Source: Allobosea sp. LC85
GTDB lineage: Bacteria; Pseudomonadota; Alphaproteobacteria; Rhizobiales; Beijerinckiaceae
NCBI RefSeq assembly: GCF_000735605.1
Contig: NZ_JPKG01000054.1
Location: 1 to 64,000 of the forward strand
Reading direction: 5' to 3'
Length of the DNA stretch: 64,000 nucleotides
A program made the translations under genes and the position numbers. The stretch's first letter is position 1. Each line of letters opens with the position of its first letter. Below, piece after piece: positions 9,094 to 17,824 of the stretch. The notes under the pieces were generated by a model. That model made no database searches, had not been told where the DNA came from, and saw only the letters and a list, made by a program, of their open reading frames with translations.

Positions 9094-9997
9094 GGCCGAC
9101 AAGCCCACACGCTGCGGCTTCGTTGCGCTGATCGGCGCGCCCAATGCCGGCAAGTCGACGCTGCTGAACAAGCTCGTCGGTGCCAAGATCTCGATCGTCT
9201 CGCGCAAGGTGCAGACGACGCGGACCCAGGTGCGCGGCATCGCGCTCGCCGGCGCGGCGCAGGTCATCTTCGTCGACACGCCCGGCATCTTCGCGCCCAA
9301 GCGCCGGCTCGACCGCGCCATGGTGACGAGCGCCTGGGGCGGCGCGACCGATGCGGACCTGATCGGCGTGCTGATCGATGTCGAACGCTTCGACAACGAG
9401 GAGAACACCCGGCTGCTCGAAAAGCTCGCCGAGCTGAAGCAGCCCAAATTCCTGATCCTCAACAAGATCGACACGATCGCGAAGGAGAAGCTGCTCACCA
9501 TCACGACGCAGCTGAACGAGCGGAGCAAGTTCGAGACCACCTTCATGGTCGCGGCGCTGACCGGCTATGGCGTCAAGGACATCCTCGACTGGCTCGAGAC
9601 GCGCCTGCCGCTCGGTCCCTGGCTTTACCCGGAGGACCAGATCTCGGATGCGCCGCTGCGCTTCCTCGCCGCCGAGATCACGCGGGAGAAGATCTTCGAG
9701 CGGCTGCACGACGAATTGCCCTATCGCTCGACCGTCGAGACCGAACAGTGGCAGCAGCGGCCCGATGGCTCGGTGCGCATCGAGCAGACGATCTATGTCG
9801 AGCGCGAGGGCCAACGGAAGATCGTGCTCGGCGAGGGTGGCCAGACCATCAAGGCGATTGGCCAGAAGGCCCGCGTCGAGATCGCCGAGGCGGCCGAGGC
9901 CAAGGTCCATCTCTTCCTGTTCGTCAAGGTTCGCGAGAACTGGAGCGACGATCCGGAGCGCTATCGCGAGATGGGGCTGGAATTCCCCAAAGGCTGA
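9086..9997 (+). CDS. era: GTPase Era, 16S rRNA-binding
   Basis: Essential GTPase for maturation of the 30S subunit. G1 is GAPNAGKST, G3 DTPG, G4 NKID, and a C-terminal KH domain contains GEGGQTIKAIGQKAR. About 303 residues, full length. ATG at 9086 has GGGAG about six bases upstream; ATG at 9080 is also possible. Both overlap the end of rnc. The last 37 bases overlap the 3' end of the opposing LysR gene. Confidence 0.96.
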   Translation: MAEADKPTRCGFVALIGAPNAGKSTLLNKLVGAKISIVSRKVQTTRTQVRGIALAGAAQVIFVDTPGIFAPKRRLDRAMVTSAWGGATDADLIGVLIDVERFDNEENTRLLEKLAELKQPKFLILNKIDTIAKEKLLTITTQLNERSKFETTFMVAALTGYGVKDILDWLETRLPLGPWLYPEDQISDAPLRFLAAEITREKIFERLHDELPYRSTVETEQWQQRPDGSVRIEQTIYVEREGQRKIVLGEGGQTIKAIGQKARVEIAEAAEAKVHLFLFVKVRENWSDDPERYREMGLEFPKG

Positions 9998-10875
9998 ACT
10001 GGTAAGCGCTGAGCCTGCAAGCGCTGAACCGGCCCGCGAAACGCCGCCGCCAGCTCCCTGACGAAGGCGTTGGCGCGCGGTGTCGCGACATTGCTGCGCA
10101 GCACGACCTCGGATGAGCCGAGCACCGGCAGGCCCCAGTCCCTGCCGACATCGACGGCGCCGAGCGGCGCGATGCGCGCGGCGAGCGGCGTGACGCCGAG
10201 CCCGCCCTCGACGGCCGCCACGACCGCGGCCATGCCGCCGCCGACAAAGGCCTCGCGCCACCTGAGCCCGCCCTGGCCAAGCGCCTCGATGGCGTGACGC
10301 CTGAGCGCGCATTCCGTCATCAGGCTGACGAGCGGCAGCGGCTCAGACGGATCGCGTGTCAGCGTTGGCGCGGCGAACCAGCCAAAGGCGTCGTGGCGCA
10401 GCGTTTCGCCGGTCCGTCCCGCACCGATCCGCAGCATCACGGCGATATCGATCTCGCCGCGTTCGAAGGCCGCATCGAGCAGGCTCGAGCGTTCGATCCG
10501 CAGGCTGATCACCAGCGTCGGGTCATGGCCGAACAGGCGCGCCAGCAGGGCAGGCGCATCGGCGCCGACCGCCTGCTCGCTGATCCCGATTGCAATGCGC
10601 TCCGGCTCCTCGGTGAAGGCCGCGCGCGCCCGCTCATGCGCGGCGAGCAGCTCGCGTGCCGCCGGCACGAAGCGCTCGCCCTCGGCGGTGAGCTTGACGA
10701 GACGCGGGTGGCGCTGGAGCAGGGCCCGGCCGAGAGCCTCCTCGAGCCGCTTGACCCGGGTGCTGACCAGCGACTGGGTCGTACCCAGCGCCTCGGCGGC
10801 GCGCGTGAAGCTGCGCAGATCGGCCGCGCCGAGAAAGGCGGCGACCGCGTCGATATCGAGCGTCGTGGCCAGCAT
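9961..10875 (-). CDS. LysR-family transcriptional regulator
   Basis: A 304-residue regulator with the N-terminal winged helix-turn-helix (FLGAADLRSFTRAAEALGTT, then SLVSTRVKRLEEALGRALLQR) and a LysR substrate-binding domain. It is divergent from a tautomerase-fold gene 117 bases away, its likely target, with a palindrome in between. The last part of the gene overlaps era tail to tail by 37 bases; that overlap encodes a repetitive C terminus (QRLQA QRLPV QPLGN) from a degenerate 15-base tandem repeat, so the tail may be a recent extension. The effector is unknown. Confidence 0.9.
   Translation of the reverse strand: MLATTLDIDAVAAFLGAADLRSFTRAAEALGTTQSLVSTRVKRLEEALGRALLQRHPRLVKLTAEGERFVPAARELLAAHERARAAFTEEPERIAIGISEQAVGADAPALLARLFGHDPTLVISLRIERSSLLDAAFERGEIDIAVMLRIGAGRTGETLRHDAFGWFAAPTLTRDPSEPLPLVSLMTECALRRHAIEALGQGGLRWREAFVGGGMAAVVAAVEGGLGVTPLAARIAPLGAVDVGRDWGLPVLGSSEVVLRSNVATPRANAFVRELAAAFRGPVQRLQAQRLPVQPLGNSSPISR
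9989..10033. repeat. Degenerate 15-base tandem repeat at the era 3' end
   Basis: AAGCGCTGAGCCTGC (10004-10018) and AAGCGCTGAACCGGC (10019-10033) match at 13 of 15 bases. A weaker first copy (9989-10003) contains the era TGA stop, and each copy carries GCTGA. Confidence 0.7.
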
Positions 10876-10891
10876 AGATCAAAAATCCATA

Positions 10892-10910
10892 TGATTGATA
10901 TCTTCAATCA
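10892..10910. promoter_or_regulatory. Candidate LysR operator
   Basis: TGATTGA (10892-10898), five bases, then TCAATCA (10904-10910): a perfect dyad in the 117-base divergent region. It starts 16 bases upstream of the LysR start codon. LysR proteins usually bind interrupted dyads in this position. Confidence 0.6.
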
Positions 10911-10992
10911 TACACTACAAGGATGTTTCGAACAGCGCTAGCTTGCTCTGGACAGCGAGGCGAACGGCCTCGCACGTACCGGAGATCCAACC

Positions 10993-11373
10993 ATGCCCCT
11001 GATCCGCATTTCCATGAGGCGCGGCCGTCCCGCCTCCGAGCCAGCCGCCATTGTCGATGGCGTCTATCGGGCGATGCGCGAGACCTTCGAGGTGCCGGAG
11101 GACGATCTCTTCGCCGTGATCCACCAGCACGATCCCGACGAGTTCATCTTCAACGCCCGCTATTTCGGCTTCGAGCGCAGCGCCGGTCTCGTCATCATCC
11201 AGATCACCTGCAACAACAGCCGCGGCGTCACCCAGAAGAAGGCGCTGTTCGCCAAGATCGCCGAGAACTTGCGCCGGGAGCCGGGGCTGAAGCCCGACGA
11301 CATCTTCATCAACCTGATCGAGACCGCGCGCGAGAACTGGTCCTTCGGCGGCGGCATCGCCCAGTATGTCTGA
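10993..11373 (+). CDS. Tautomerase-superfamily protein
   Basis: A 126-residue protein of the 4-oxalocrotonate tautomerase/MIF fold group. After the initiator Met comes Pro (MPLIRISM), the catalytic base of the family once Met is removed. The length suggests a two-module (fused beta-alpha-beta) member, such as those annotated as tautomerase family proteins, rather than the ~62-residue 4-OT. The preferred substrate cannot be told from sequence. It is divergently paired with a LysR regulator, a common arrangement for small detoxifying or catabolic enzymes. Confidence 0.82.
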   Translation: MPLIRISMRRGRPASEPAAIVDGVYRAMRETFEVPEDDLFAVIHQHDPDEFIFNARYFGFERSAGLVIIQITCNNSRGVTQKKALFAKIAENLRREPGLKPDDIFINLIETARENWSFGGGIAQYV

Positions 11374-11476
11374 GGCCGGCTGCTTGCCGTCCCGGGCCGG
11401 CGCCGCTGACGCGATCTGTCGGGCTCGGATGCGGGCGGAAATTGACCCGGCCGGGTGCGCCGCCTAACTCCTTGCC

Positions 11477-12205
11477 ATGGAGTGGAGCGACGACGGCACC
11501 ATCATCGGCGTACGGCATCACGGCGAGAACGCCGTGATCCTGGAGGTGCTGACGCGCCTGCATGGCCGCCATCTCGGGCTCGTGCGCGGTGGGCGCTCGG
11601 CCCGGGTGCAGCCCGTGCTGCAGCCCGGCAATGCCGTCTCGCTGACCTGGCGGGCCCGGCTCGACGAGCATCTCGGCGAATACAAGGTCGAGCTCATCAC
11701 CTCGCATGCAGCACGGCTGATGGCGGCGCCGGTCGCCCTCTATGGGCTGGCAGTGATCTCGGCGCTGTTGCGGCTGCTGCCGGAGCGCGATCCCCATCCC
11801 GCCCTGCATGAGGGGCTGGCGGTGCTGATCGAGCATCTCGACGAGCTGACGCTGGCGCCGGCCCTGGTCGTGCGTTTCGAACTCGCCATGCTGGCCGAAC
11901 TCGGCTTCGGGCTTGATCTCACGCGCTGCGCCGTCACCGGTTCGCCCGACGACCTCAGCCATGTCTCGCCGAAATCGGGCAAGGCGGTCAGCCGCAAGGT
12001 GGCCGAGCCCTATCAGGATCGTCTGCTGGCGCTGCCGGGTTTCCTCAGCGAAGGGCAGGGCGCGCGGCAACCCTCCGCCGCCGAGATCGCCGCGGGCTTC
12101 GCCCTGACCGGCTTCTTCCTGCGCCGCCATGTGCTCGAGCCGCGCGGATTGCTCGAGCCGCCGGAGCGGGCGCGGCTGCTGGAGCTGGTCGCACGAATTC
12201 ACTGA
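11477..12205 (+). CDS. recO: DNA repair protein RecO
   Basis: Helps RecR load RecA onto SSB-coated single strands in the RecFOR pathway. The start MEWSDDGTIIGVRHHGENAV is the N-terminal OB fold typical of RecO, followed by the GLVRGGRSARVQPVLQPGN segment and a helical C-terminal domain. The alphaproteobacterial variant lacks an obvious four-cysteine zinc site, as here (a single Cys near RCAVTG). 242 residues, full length. It follows era in the usual order, with the LysR/tautomerase pair inserted in between. Confidence 0.94.
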   Translation: MEWSDDGTIIGVRHHGENAVILEVLTRLHGRHLGLVRGGRSARVQPVLQPGNAVSLTWRARLDEHLGEYKVELITSHAARLMAAPVALYGLAVISALLRLLPERDPHPALHEGLAVLIEHLDELTLAPALVVRFELAMLAELGFGLDLTRCAVTGSPDDLSHVSPKSGKAVSRKVAEPYQDRLLALPGFLSEGQGARQPSAAEIAAGFALTGFFLRRHVLEPRGLLEPPERARLLELVARIH

Positions 12206-12327
12206 TTTCCGGCGCGTTTGCGGTTAAGACGCTTTGCGCGGCTTGCATCGGGCCGGCATCGTCATAGGAAGTGATTCGCGGCCGGCGCTTCCCGGCGGCC
12301 GCGGCGTAGATCGAGGTTGAGTGACAC

Positions 12328-14574
12328 ATGGGAAAACCGGTCGAGCCGCCACCGGAGGACGAGACCGAGCGCATCGATCTGAAATCGGCGCTCGAGGAGC
12401 GCTATCTCGCCTATGCGCTGTCCACCATCATGCACCGTGCCCTGCCGGACGCGCGTGACGGCCTGAAGCCCGTCCATCGCCGCATCCTGCATGCGATGCG
12501 CCTGCTGCGCCTCGACCCCGGCCAGGTGCACAAGAAATGCGCCCGCATCGTCGGCGACGTCATCGGCAAGTTCCACCCGCATGGCGACCAGTCGGTCTAT
12601 GACGCGCTGGTGCGCCTCGCGCAGGATTTCGCCCAGCGTTACCCGCTCGTCGACGGCCAGGGCAACTTTGGCAATATCGACGGCGATAACGCCGCCGCCT
12701 ACCGCTACACCGAAGCGCGCATGACCGAGGTCGCGCGCCTCCTGCTCGACGGCATCGAGGAGGACGCGGTCGATTTCCGCGAGACCTATAACGGCGAGGA
12801 CGAGGAGCCGATCGTCCTGCCGGCGGCTTTCCCCAACCTGCTGGCCAATGGCTCGCAGGGCATCGCGGTCGGCATGGCGACCTCGATCCCGCCGCATAAC
12901 GCAGCCGAACTCTGCGATGCCGCGCTCTATTTGATCCAGCATCCGGAGACCACCTCCGAGCAGCTCATGACCTTCGTGCCCGGGCCGGATTTCCCGACCG
13001 GCGGCATCATCGTCGAGAGCCGGGCCTCGATGGCCGAGACCTATCGCACCGGGCGCGGCGCCTTCCGCACCCGGGCGCGCTGGCATGTCGAGGACCAGGG
13101 CCGCGGCACCTGGCTCGCTGTCGTCACCGAGATCCCCTACATGGTCTCGAAGGGCCGGCTGATCGAGAAGATCGCCGAGCTGCTGAACGAGCGGAAGCTG
13201 CCGCTGGTCGCGGACCTGCGCGACGAGTCGGCGGAGGACATCCGCGTCGTCATCGAGCCGCGCAGCCGCGCCGTCGATGCCAATCTGATGATGGAATCGC
13301 TGTTCAAGCTCACCGAGCTAGAATCGCGCATTTCGATGAACATGAACGTGCTGACCGGCGGGCTGGTGCCCCGCGTGCTCGGCCTCAACGAGGCCCTGCG
13401 CGCCTGGCTCGACCATCGCCGCGAGGTGCTGCTGCGCCGCTCGCGCTTCCGCCTCGGCCAGATCGAGAAGCGGCTCGAGATCCTGCGCGGCCTGCTGATC
13501 GTCTATCTCGACCTCGACCGGGTCATCAAGATCATCCGCGAGGAGGACGAGCCGAAGCTCGAGCTGATGCGCTATTTCGAGCTCAGCGAGGTCCAGGCCA
13601 ACGCGATCCTCGACACGCGCCTGCGCGCCCTGCGCAAGCTCGAGGAGATGCAGCTCAAGACCGAACTCGACGAGCTGACCACCGAGAAGGGCCAGATCGA
13701 AGGCTTGCTGGCCTCCGAGGCGACGCAGTGGAAGACCATTTCCTGGGACATCCGCGAGGTGAAGAAGCTCTTCGGCCCGGAAACCGCGATCGGCAAGCGC
13801 CGCACCGATTTCGCCGACATGCCGGAGACGACCGATATCGACCTGACGCAGGCGATGGTCGAGCGCGAGCCGATCACCGTCGTCGTCTCCAAGAAGGGCT
13901 GGATCAGGGCGCTGAAGGGCCATGTCCAGGATCTCTCGACCCTGTCCTTCAAGGGCGATGACGCGCTGCAGCTCGGCTTCCACACCGAGACCACGGCGAA
14001 GCTGCTGGTCCTGGCCTCGAACGGCAAGGTCTTCACGCTGGAGGCTTCCAAGCTGCCGGGCGGCCGCGGCTTCGGCGATCCCATCCGCCTGATGATCGAG
14101 CTGGAGGAGGCGGCCGACATCGTCTCTGCCTTCCCCTACCGGCCCGGCCTCAAGCTCCTGATGGTGACGACGGATGGGCGCGGCTTCGTCGCTCCCAGCG
14201 ACGATGTCGTGGCCAACACCCGCAAGGGCCGCCAGGTGCTCAACGTCAGCGATCCGGTCAAGGCACTGCTCGCCGTCCCGGCCGAGGGCGATCATGTCGC
14301 GATCATCGGCGAGAACCGCAAGCTGCTCTGCTTCCCGCTCTCCGAGGTCGCGGAGATGGGGCGCGGCAAGGGCGTGCGCCTGCAGCGCTACAAGGATGGC
14401 GGCGTCTCCGATGCCAAGACCTTCAAGCTGGCCGAGGGCCTGACCTGGCTCGACACCTCGAACCGGACCTGGACGGTCGGGGCGGCCGAACTGCTCGAGT
14501 GGCTCGGCCACCGTGCGGAATCAGGCCGCCTGCCGCCCAAGGGCTTTGCGAAGAACAACAGGTTCGGCGGCTGA
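12328..14574 (+). CDS. parC: DNA topoisomerase IV subunit A
   Basis: Breakage-reunion subunit that decatenates sister chromosomes. RYTEARM, with the catalytic Tyr near residue 127, and [11 protein letters not shown] near residues 84-94 (quinolone-determining region) are visible. The C-terminal half holds the ParC-type beta-propeller blades ([21 protein letters not shown]). The 748-residue length suits alphaproteobacterial ParC rather than GyrA (over 900). A strong hairpin follows the stop. Confidence 0.96.
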   Translation: MGKPVEPPPEDETERIDLKSALEERYLAYALSTIMHRALPDARDGLKPVHRRILHAMRLLRLDPGQVHKKCARIVGDVIGKFHPHGDQSVYDALVRLAQDFAQRYPLVDGQGNFGNIDGDNAAAYRYTEARMTEVARLLLDGIEEDAVDFRETYNGEDEEPIVLPAAFPNLLANGSQGIAVGMATSIPPHNAAELCDAALYLIQHPETTSEQLMTFVPGPDFPTGGIIVESRASMAETYRTGRGAFRTRARWHVEDQGRGTWLAVVTEIPYMVSKGRLIEKIAELLNERKLPLVADLRDESAEDIRVVIEPRSRAVDANLMMESLFKLTELESRISMNMNVLTGGLVPRVLGLNEALRAWLDHRREVLLRRSRFRLGQIEKRLEILRGLLIVYLDLDRVIKIIREEDEPKLELMRYFELSEVQANAILDTRLRALRKLEEMQLKTELDELTTEKGQIEGLLASEATQWKTISWDIREVKKLFGPETAIGKRRTDFADMPETTDIDLTQAMVEREPITVVVSKKGWIRALKGHVQDLSTLSFKGDDALQLGFHTETTAKLLVLASNGKVFTLEASKLPGGRGFGDPIRLMIELEEAADIVSAFPYRPGLKLLMVTTDGRGFVAPSDDVVANTRKGRQVLNVSDPVKALLAVPAEGDHVAIIGENRKLLCFPLSEVAEMGRGKGVRLQRYKDGGVSDAKTFKLAEGLTWLDTSNRTWTVGAAELLEWLGHRAESGRLPPKGFAKNNRFGG

Positions 14575-14582
14575 GGCACATC

Positions 14583-14604
14583 TGCCCGGGCTTGAGCCCG
14601 GGCA
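14583..14604 (+). terminator. Hairpin after parC, possible terminator
   Basis: TGCCCGGGCT-TG-AGCCCGGGCA is a perfect 10-bp stem nine bases past the parC stop. The T-tract is poor (TCTGATCCCCTT), so termination may be factor-assisted. Confidence 0.55.
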
Positions 14605-14729
14605 TCTGATCCCCTTGACCGCGGTCGCAAGGGCGGACCACTCGCTCGCAAAGCCGCGGTCACAGGCCCTTGGGCCTGCGCATCGCCGTTGCCGAAAGTA
14701 ACGTATTGTCAACCTGTTGGCCGGACGCC

Positions 14730-14814
14730 TTGAATCAACGCGGCAGGGCGTTGAATCAGTTTCTCCGGTCCCTGAATCGATCTCTCAGCCCAGGTCAGCC
14801 TCGCAGCCCAGGTC
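14730..14814. repeat. Short direct repeats between parC and the outer membrane gene
   Basis: TTGAATCA lies at 14730 and 14751, with CTGAATCG at 14772, a 21-base period. CAGCCCAGGTC is repeated at 14786 and 14804. The region lies between two convergent gene ends. Confidence 0.65.
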
Positions 14815-14847
14815 GGCAGCCCCGGCCTGTCCGCCGCGAGGAGGGCC

Positions 14848-15453
14848 CTACCTGATCGCCTGGCCGACCACGCCGACCTCGAGGCCGAGCGTCAGGTTGT
14901 TGGTCACGGCCCATTCGACCCCGGCACGCGCCTCCGGCCGAACCGCGATCTCGCTGCGGTTGAACGGCGAGCTGAACGGCGTCGGGCCATAGCGCCAGGT
15001 TTCGTTGCCGGCAGCGAGCCCGACCTTGGTGTAGAGCAGCACGTTCTCGGTTGCGAACACGCCGGCCTTGAGCTGGAAGGCGCCGACGACGTCGCGCGTC
15101 CAGGCCACCGTGTTGAAGCTCGGCGTGCCGTAGCCGCCGATCGCAGGGGCGTATTCGAGCGCGCCGATGATGCCGTAGACGAAGTCGCCATCGCGCCACA
15201 TCTTGCCGCCTTCGAGCCCGATCGTCGGGCCGGCCGAGGTGCCGAGCCCCTTCGCGCTGGTGACCTGGAAGCCGGTGGAGATGCGGGCATAGGAGCCTTC
15301 CCACTTCACGCCGCCGGGCGCCAGCGTCGGCTCCGACCAGGCGAAGGAGGGCACGGCGGCAAAGCCCGTGAAGGGCAGGTAGGCCTGCGCCTGCGCGGCA
15401 CCGGCGCTGAGCGCGAGCGCGCAGAGCGCGCCGGAAAGGATCGGTAGTCTCAC
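14848..15453 (-). CDS. Outer-membrane-type beta-barrel protein, unidentified
   Basis: A 201-residue protein with a clear signal peptide (MRLPILSGALCALALSAGAAQAQA). The mature part consists of alternating aromatic/glycine-rich strands (SFAWSEPTLAPGGVKWEGSY, FVYGIIGALEYAP, VLLYTKVGLAAG, VEWAVTNNLTLGLEVGVV), like small OmpA/Omp25/Omp31-type barrels of Hyphomicrobiales. Its job is unknown; structural or porin-like roles are typical. It is a single gene. The stop lies close to the start of several short direct repeats. Confidence 0.78.
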   Translation of the reverse strand: MRLPILSGALCALALSAGAAQAQAYLPFTGFAAVPSFAWSEPTLAPGGVKWEGSYARISTGFQVTSAKGLGTSAGPTIGLEGGKMWRDGDFVYGIIGALEYAPAIGGYGTPSFNTVAWTRDVVGAFQLKAGVFATENVLLYTKVGLAAGNETWRYGPTPFSSPFNRSEIAVRPEARAGVEWAVTNNLTLGLEVGVVGQAIR

Positions 15454-15557
15454 GTCGAAGGCATCCTCTCGGCCGAACCCCTGTGCTTGAGGCTAGCAGA
15501 AGGTCGCGTGAATGTCGCGGATTTGTGGCGGGAACGGCGCCAGGCGCCGCTCGTCCC

Positions 15558-15663
15558 TCGATCATCGGACCGGATACCGCATCCGGTCCGATGATCTAAC
15601 CTTTTTGTGTTTGCGTCGGCTTTGCCCCGAAAACCGCAATCCACTGTTCGGGCCGATGCTTTA
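15558..15663 (-). repeat. Intergenic repeat family A, copy 1
   Basis: An inverted-orientation copy of the ~103-base element: palindrome ATCATCGGACCGGAT...ATCCGGTCCGATGAT, then TTTTTGTGTTTGCGTCGGC and the second hairpin ending GGCCGATGCTTTA. Its last bases (15661-15663) are the stop codon of the DUF2336 gene read on the minus strand. Confidence 0.9.
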
Positions 15664-16686
15664 GCCGATCGTCGTCTTCAGCTTGAGAAAACGCAGCGTC
15701 CGCTCGGCGGTGGCGCTGTCGAGACCGGCATAGTTCTTCAGGTCGCCCTCGGCATCGCGCGCGCCGAAGAGCAGCCGCCGCGAGCGCAGCTCCAGCACGG
15801 CCTTGAAGGCCTCCGTGCCGAGATTCAGCGAGCGGCAGGTCACGGCGATGCCGCTGACATCGCGCTGGAGCAGGACACGCAGCGCCTGCTCGTTGGTGAT
15901 GCCCGAGGCCTGCGCGATCACCTCGGCCAGGTGGTAGGCCCGGTCCTCCTCGGCCAGCATCGTCACGATCTCGTCGAGCTCGCGCTTGCCGGCGCCGAGA
16001 TCGGCGAGCAGGAGTTTTACCTCCAGCCGCTGCTGGCGCGCGCGGCGGGCGAGCGTTGCGGCCTCGTCGGCGGGCTTGGACCAGAGTCCGGCGCCGCCGC
16101 TGAGCCCCTCGACGATCTCCAGGACGCGGCTGGCCCGGTTCGGCGTCAGGTCCGAGCGCCTGGCCAGCGCGCCGCCGATCTCGGCATCCTTGCTGCTGCG
16201 TTCCAGCAGCGTGTCAAAGCCCTTGTCGGAAAAATGTGCGCCCTCATTGGCGCTGACCGTGTGCAGCACGTTGCGGTCGCCGCGCTGGACGAGAATGTCG
16301 GTGACGCTCTCCGAGAGCCGGGCGCGCTCGGCGATCGCCACGAGATGGTACTGCGACTGGCTCACCGCGATCGCGGCGAGGTCGGTGTCGGTCAGCACCG
16401 GAGAGAGCTTCAGCACGAGGCGGGCGACTTCGGAATCGGTGTCGCCGGCAAGCGTCACCGCGACCTCATGCGGCAGGCTCGGCACGGCCGCGACCTGGCC
16501 GGCATAGGTCTTGCGGGCCTCGTTCTCGAGATGCGGCAGCGAACGCAGCGCGATCTCGCCGTAATGTGCCTTGGAGGGTTCAGTCGGATCCTGGTCGAGC
16601 AGGAACAGGTCTGTGACCGCATTGAGCAGCTGCCGGCGTGCCTCCGAGGACATCTCGGAGGGCATCCGTGTCAAGGAACTCAGCAT
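15661..16686 (-). CDS. DUF2336 domain protein
   Basis: A 341-residue, mostly helical protein matching the DUF2336 family, found widely in alphaproteobacteria and of unknown biochemical role. It has the HEAT-like segmentation of the family (LTDTDLAAIAVSQSQYHLVA, ARLSESVTDILVQRGDRNVL, LARRSDLTPNRASRVLEIVE). No signal peptide or membrane segment is visible. It stands alone between an outer membrane gene and the Tad-type genes. Its TAA stop lies in repeat A. Confidence 0.8.
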   Translation of the reverse strand: MLSSLTRMPSEMSSEARRQLLNAVTDLFLLDQDPTEPSKAHYGEIALRSLPHLENEARKTYAGQVAAVPSLPHEVAVTLAGDTDSEVARLVLKLSPVLTDTDLAAIAVSQSQYHLVAIAERARLSESVTDILVQRGDRNVLHTVSANEGAHFSDKGFDTLLERSSKDAEIGGALARRSDLTPNRASRVLEIVEGLSGGAGLWSKPADEAATLARRARQQRLEVKLLLADLGAGKRELDEIVTMLAEEDRAYHLAEVIAQASGITNEQALRVLLQRDVSGIAVTCRSLNLGTEAFKAVLELRSRRLLFGARDAEGDLKNYAGLDSATAERTLRFLKLKTTIG

Positions 16687-16983
16687 TGGCCCCCCAGATA
16701 GGCGTCAGGCAAGAGCCGGCAACCTGCGACGGCCGGGTTTGATTTAGTCTTAAATCCGTCGCGGGTTTTTCCGGAAAGCGAAGAATTTTCGTTGGCGCCA
16801 TCAACCAGCCTGCCGGGGGCGCATGCCGGTTGGGGATCCCACTCGCGAGCGGACGGGGCGCGCGACAATCTGAAGCCGGACGATCTAAAGAATGGATCCT
16901 GATCTCCAATCGGCGGGATGCTGAATCCCCAAGTAGGAGAACGCAGCCTTAGGTCAATTACAGAACAATCATATCTCGATACG

Positions 16984-17379
16984 TTAAGTAGAAATCAAAG
17001 CTGTTTGAGACGATGCGCTCAAATCGATCCTGAGTTCGTCCATAAATGGAATCTGTAGAATGATTGAAATAGGCACGCGAAGCTTCGCAAGAGAGAAACC
17101 TGATTGCGTTACCTCGATATTCAATTCGAGTGTCTGGACAGCCATGGTGCCTGTGGTAATTTTGCTTTTGAATATCTGATCAAGCTCGGCGGCGGTCAGT
17201 TTCTGGTTTAGTTGAAGTGCCCGTGCGGTGTCATCAATCGCAAATTTCGCCGCGGTCACATTGTAGGTTGCCCAGGCCGTGTAAAATATGCCGAACAAAA
17301 ACAAGAGAAACACTGGAGCTACGATCGCAAACTCCAGGGCGGACGCTCCACTCTTGTCGGAGAAAAACCGCTTCTGCAT
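16984..17379 (-). CDS. TadE-like pilus/secretion pseudopilin
   Basis: A 131-residue protein with a short basic leader, then SGASALEFAIVAPVFLLFLFGIFYTAW, the TadE signature: a Glu five residues into the hydrophobic stretch, as in prepilin-like TadE/TadF. The remainder is a small periplasmic domain. It is last of three same-strand genes, one base after the preceding gene. The region is AT-richer than the flanks. No Flp pilin, prepilin peptidase or TadA ATPase lies in the window, so it would have to work with machinery encoded elsewhere. Confidence 0.87.
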   Translation of the reverse strand: MQKRFFSDKSGASALEFAIVAPVFLLFLFGIFYTAWATYNVTAAKFAIDDTARALQLNQKLTAAELDQIFKSKITTGTMAVQTLELNIEVTQSGFSLAKLRVPISIILQIPFMDELRIDLSASSQTALIST

Positions 17380-17380
17380 A

Positions 17381-17824
17381 TCACCGCGTCCGCACGATCT
17401 GTTCGAATTTGACCAATTGGGTCATGTCCAATGAATTGACATCGACTGGAGGCGCCCAGGTTCCGCTCGCACGTATCGTTACAAAGACCGCTGGTTGCTT
17501 GCCGTCGGAGCAGAGGTTTGGCGCACTGGCGACAGCGTCAGCGCACTTATACGTCCGTTGCAGCGTCACTTGGGCATCACCCGGACGGCCACTCCAACTT
17601 GAGAGAGCCGCAGCCGCAGTCGACGCGTCGTCTGTTGCCCCCTGCATCAAAAAACTTGCGGCAGTATTGGTCGTCGCGCGCATTTGAAGAACGATTGACA
17701 GATAGCTGGAGACATCGGCAATGCCTAACGTCACGATCAGCATGACAGGGGCGATGAAGGCGAACTCGACGGCCGAAACGCCTGTTTCCGATCGCCAAAA
17801 TTTTCGTGCGAGCTGTGGTTTCAT
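17381..17824 (-). CDS. TadE/TadF-like pilus assembly protein
   Basis: A 147-residue protein with the prepilin-like segment ETGVSAVEFAFIAPVMLIVT (Glu at the family position) followed by a C-terminal domain of about 100 residues with two cysteines (YKCADAVASAPNLCSDG). It overlaps the upstream TadG-type gene by four bases (ATGA), showing translational coupling. Together the three genes form one small operon. TadE and TadF are minor pseudopilins of tight-adherence (Flp) pili. Confidence 0.87.
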   Translation of the reverse strand: MKPQLARKFWRSETGVSAVEFAFIAPVMLIVTLGIADVSSYLSIVLQMRATTNTAASFLMQGATDDASTAAAALSSWSGRPGDAQVTLQRTYKCADAVASAPNLCSDGKQPAVFVTIRASGTWAPPVDVNSLDMTQLVKFEQIVRTR

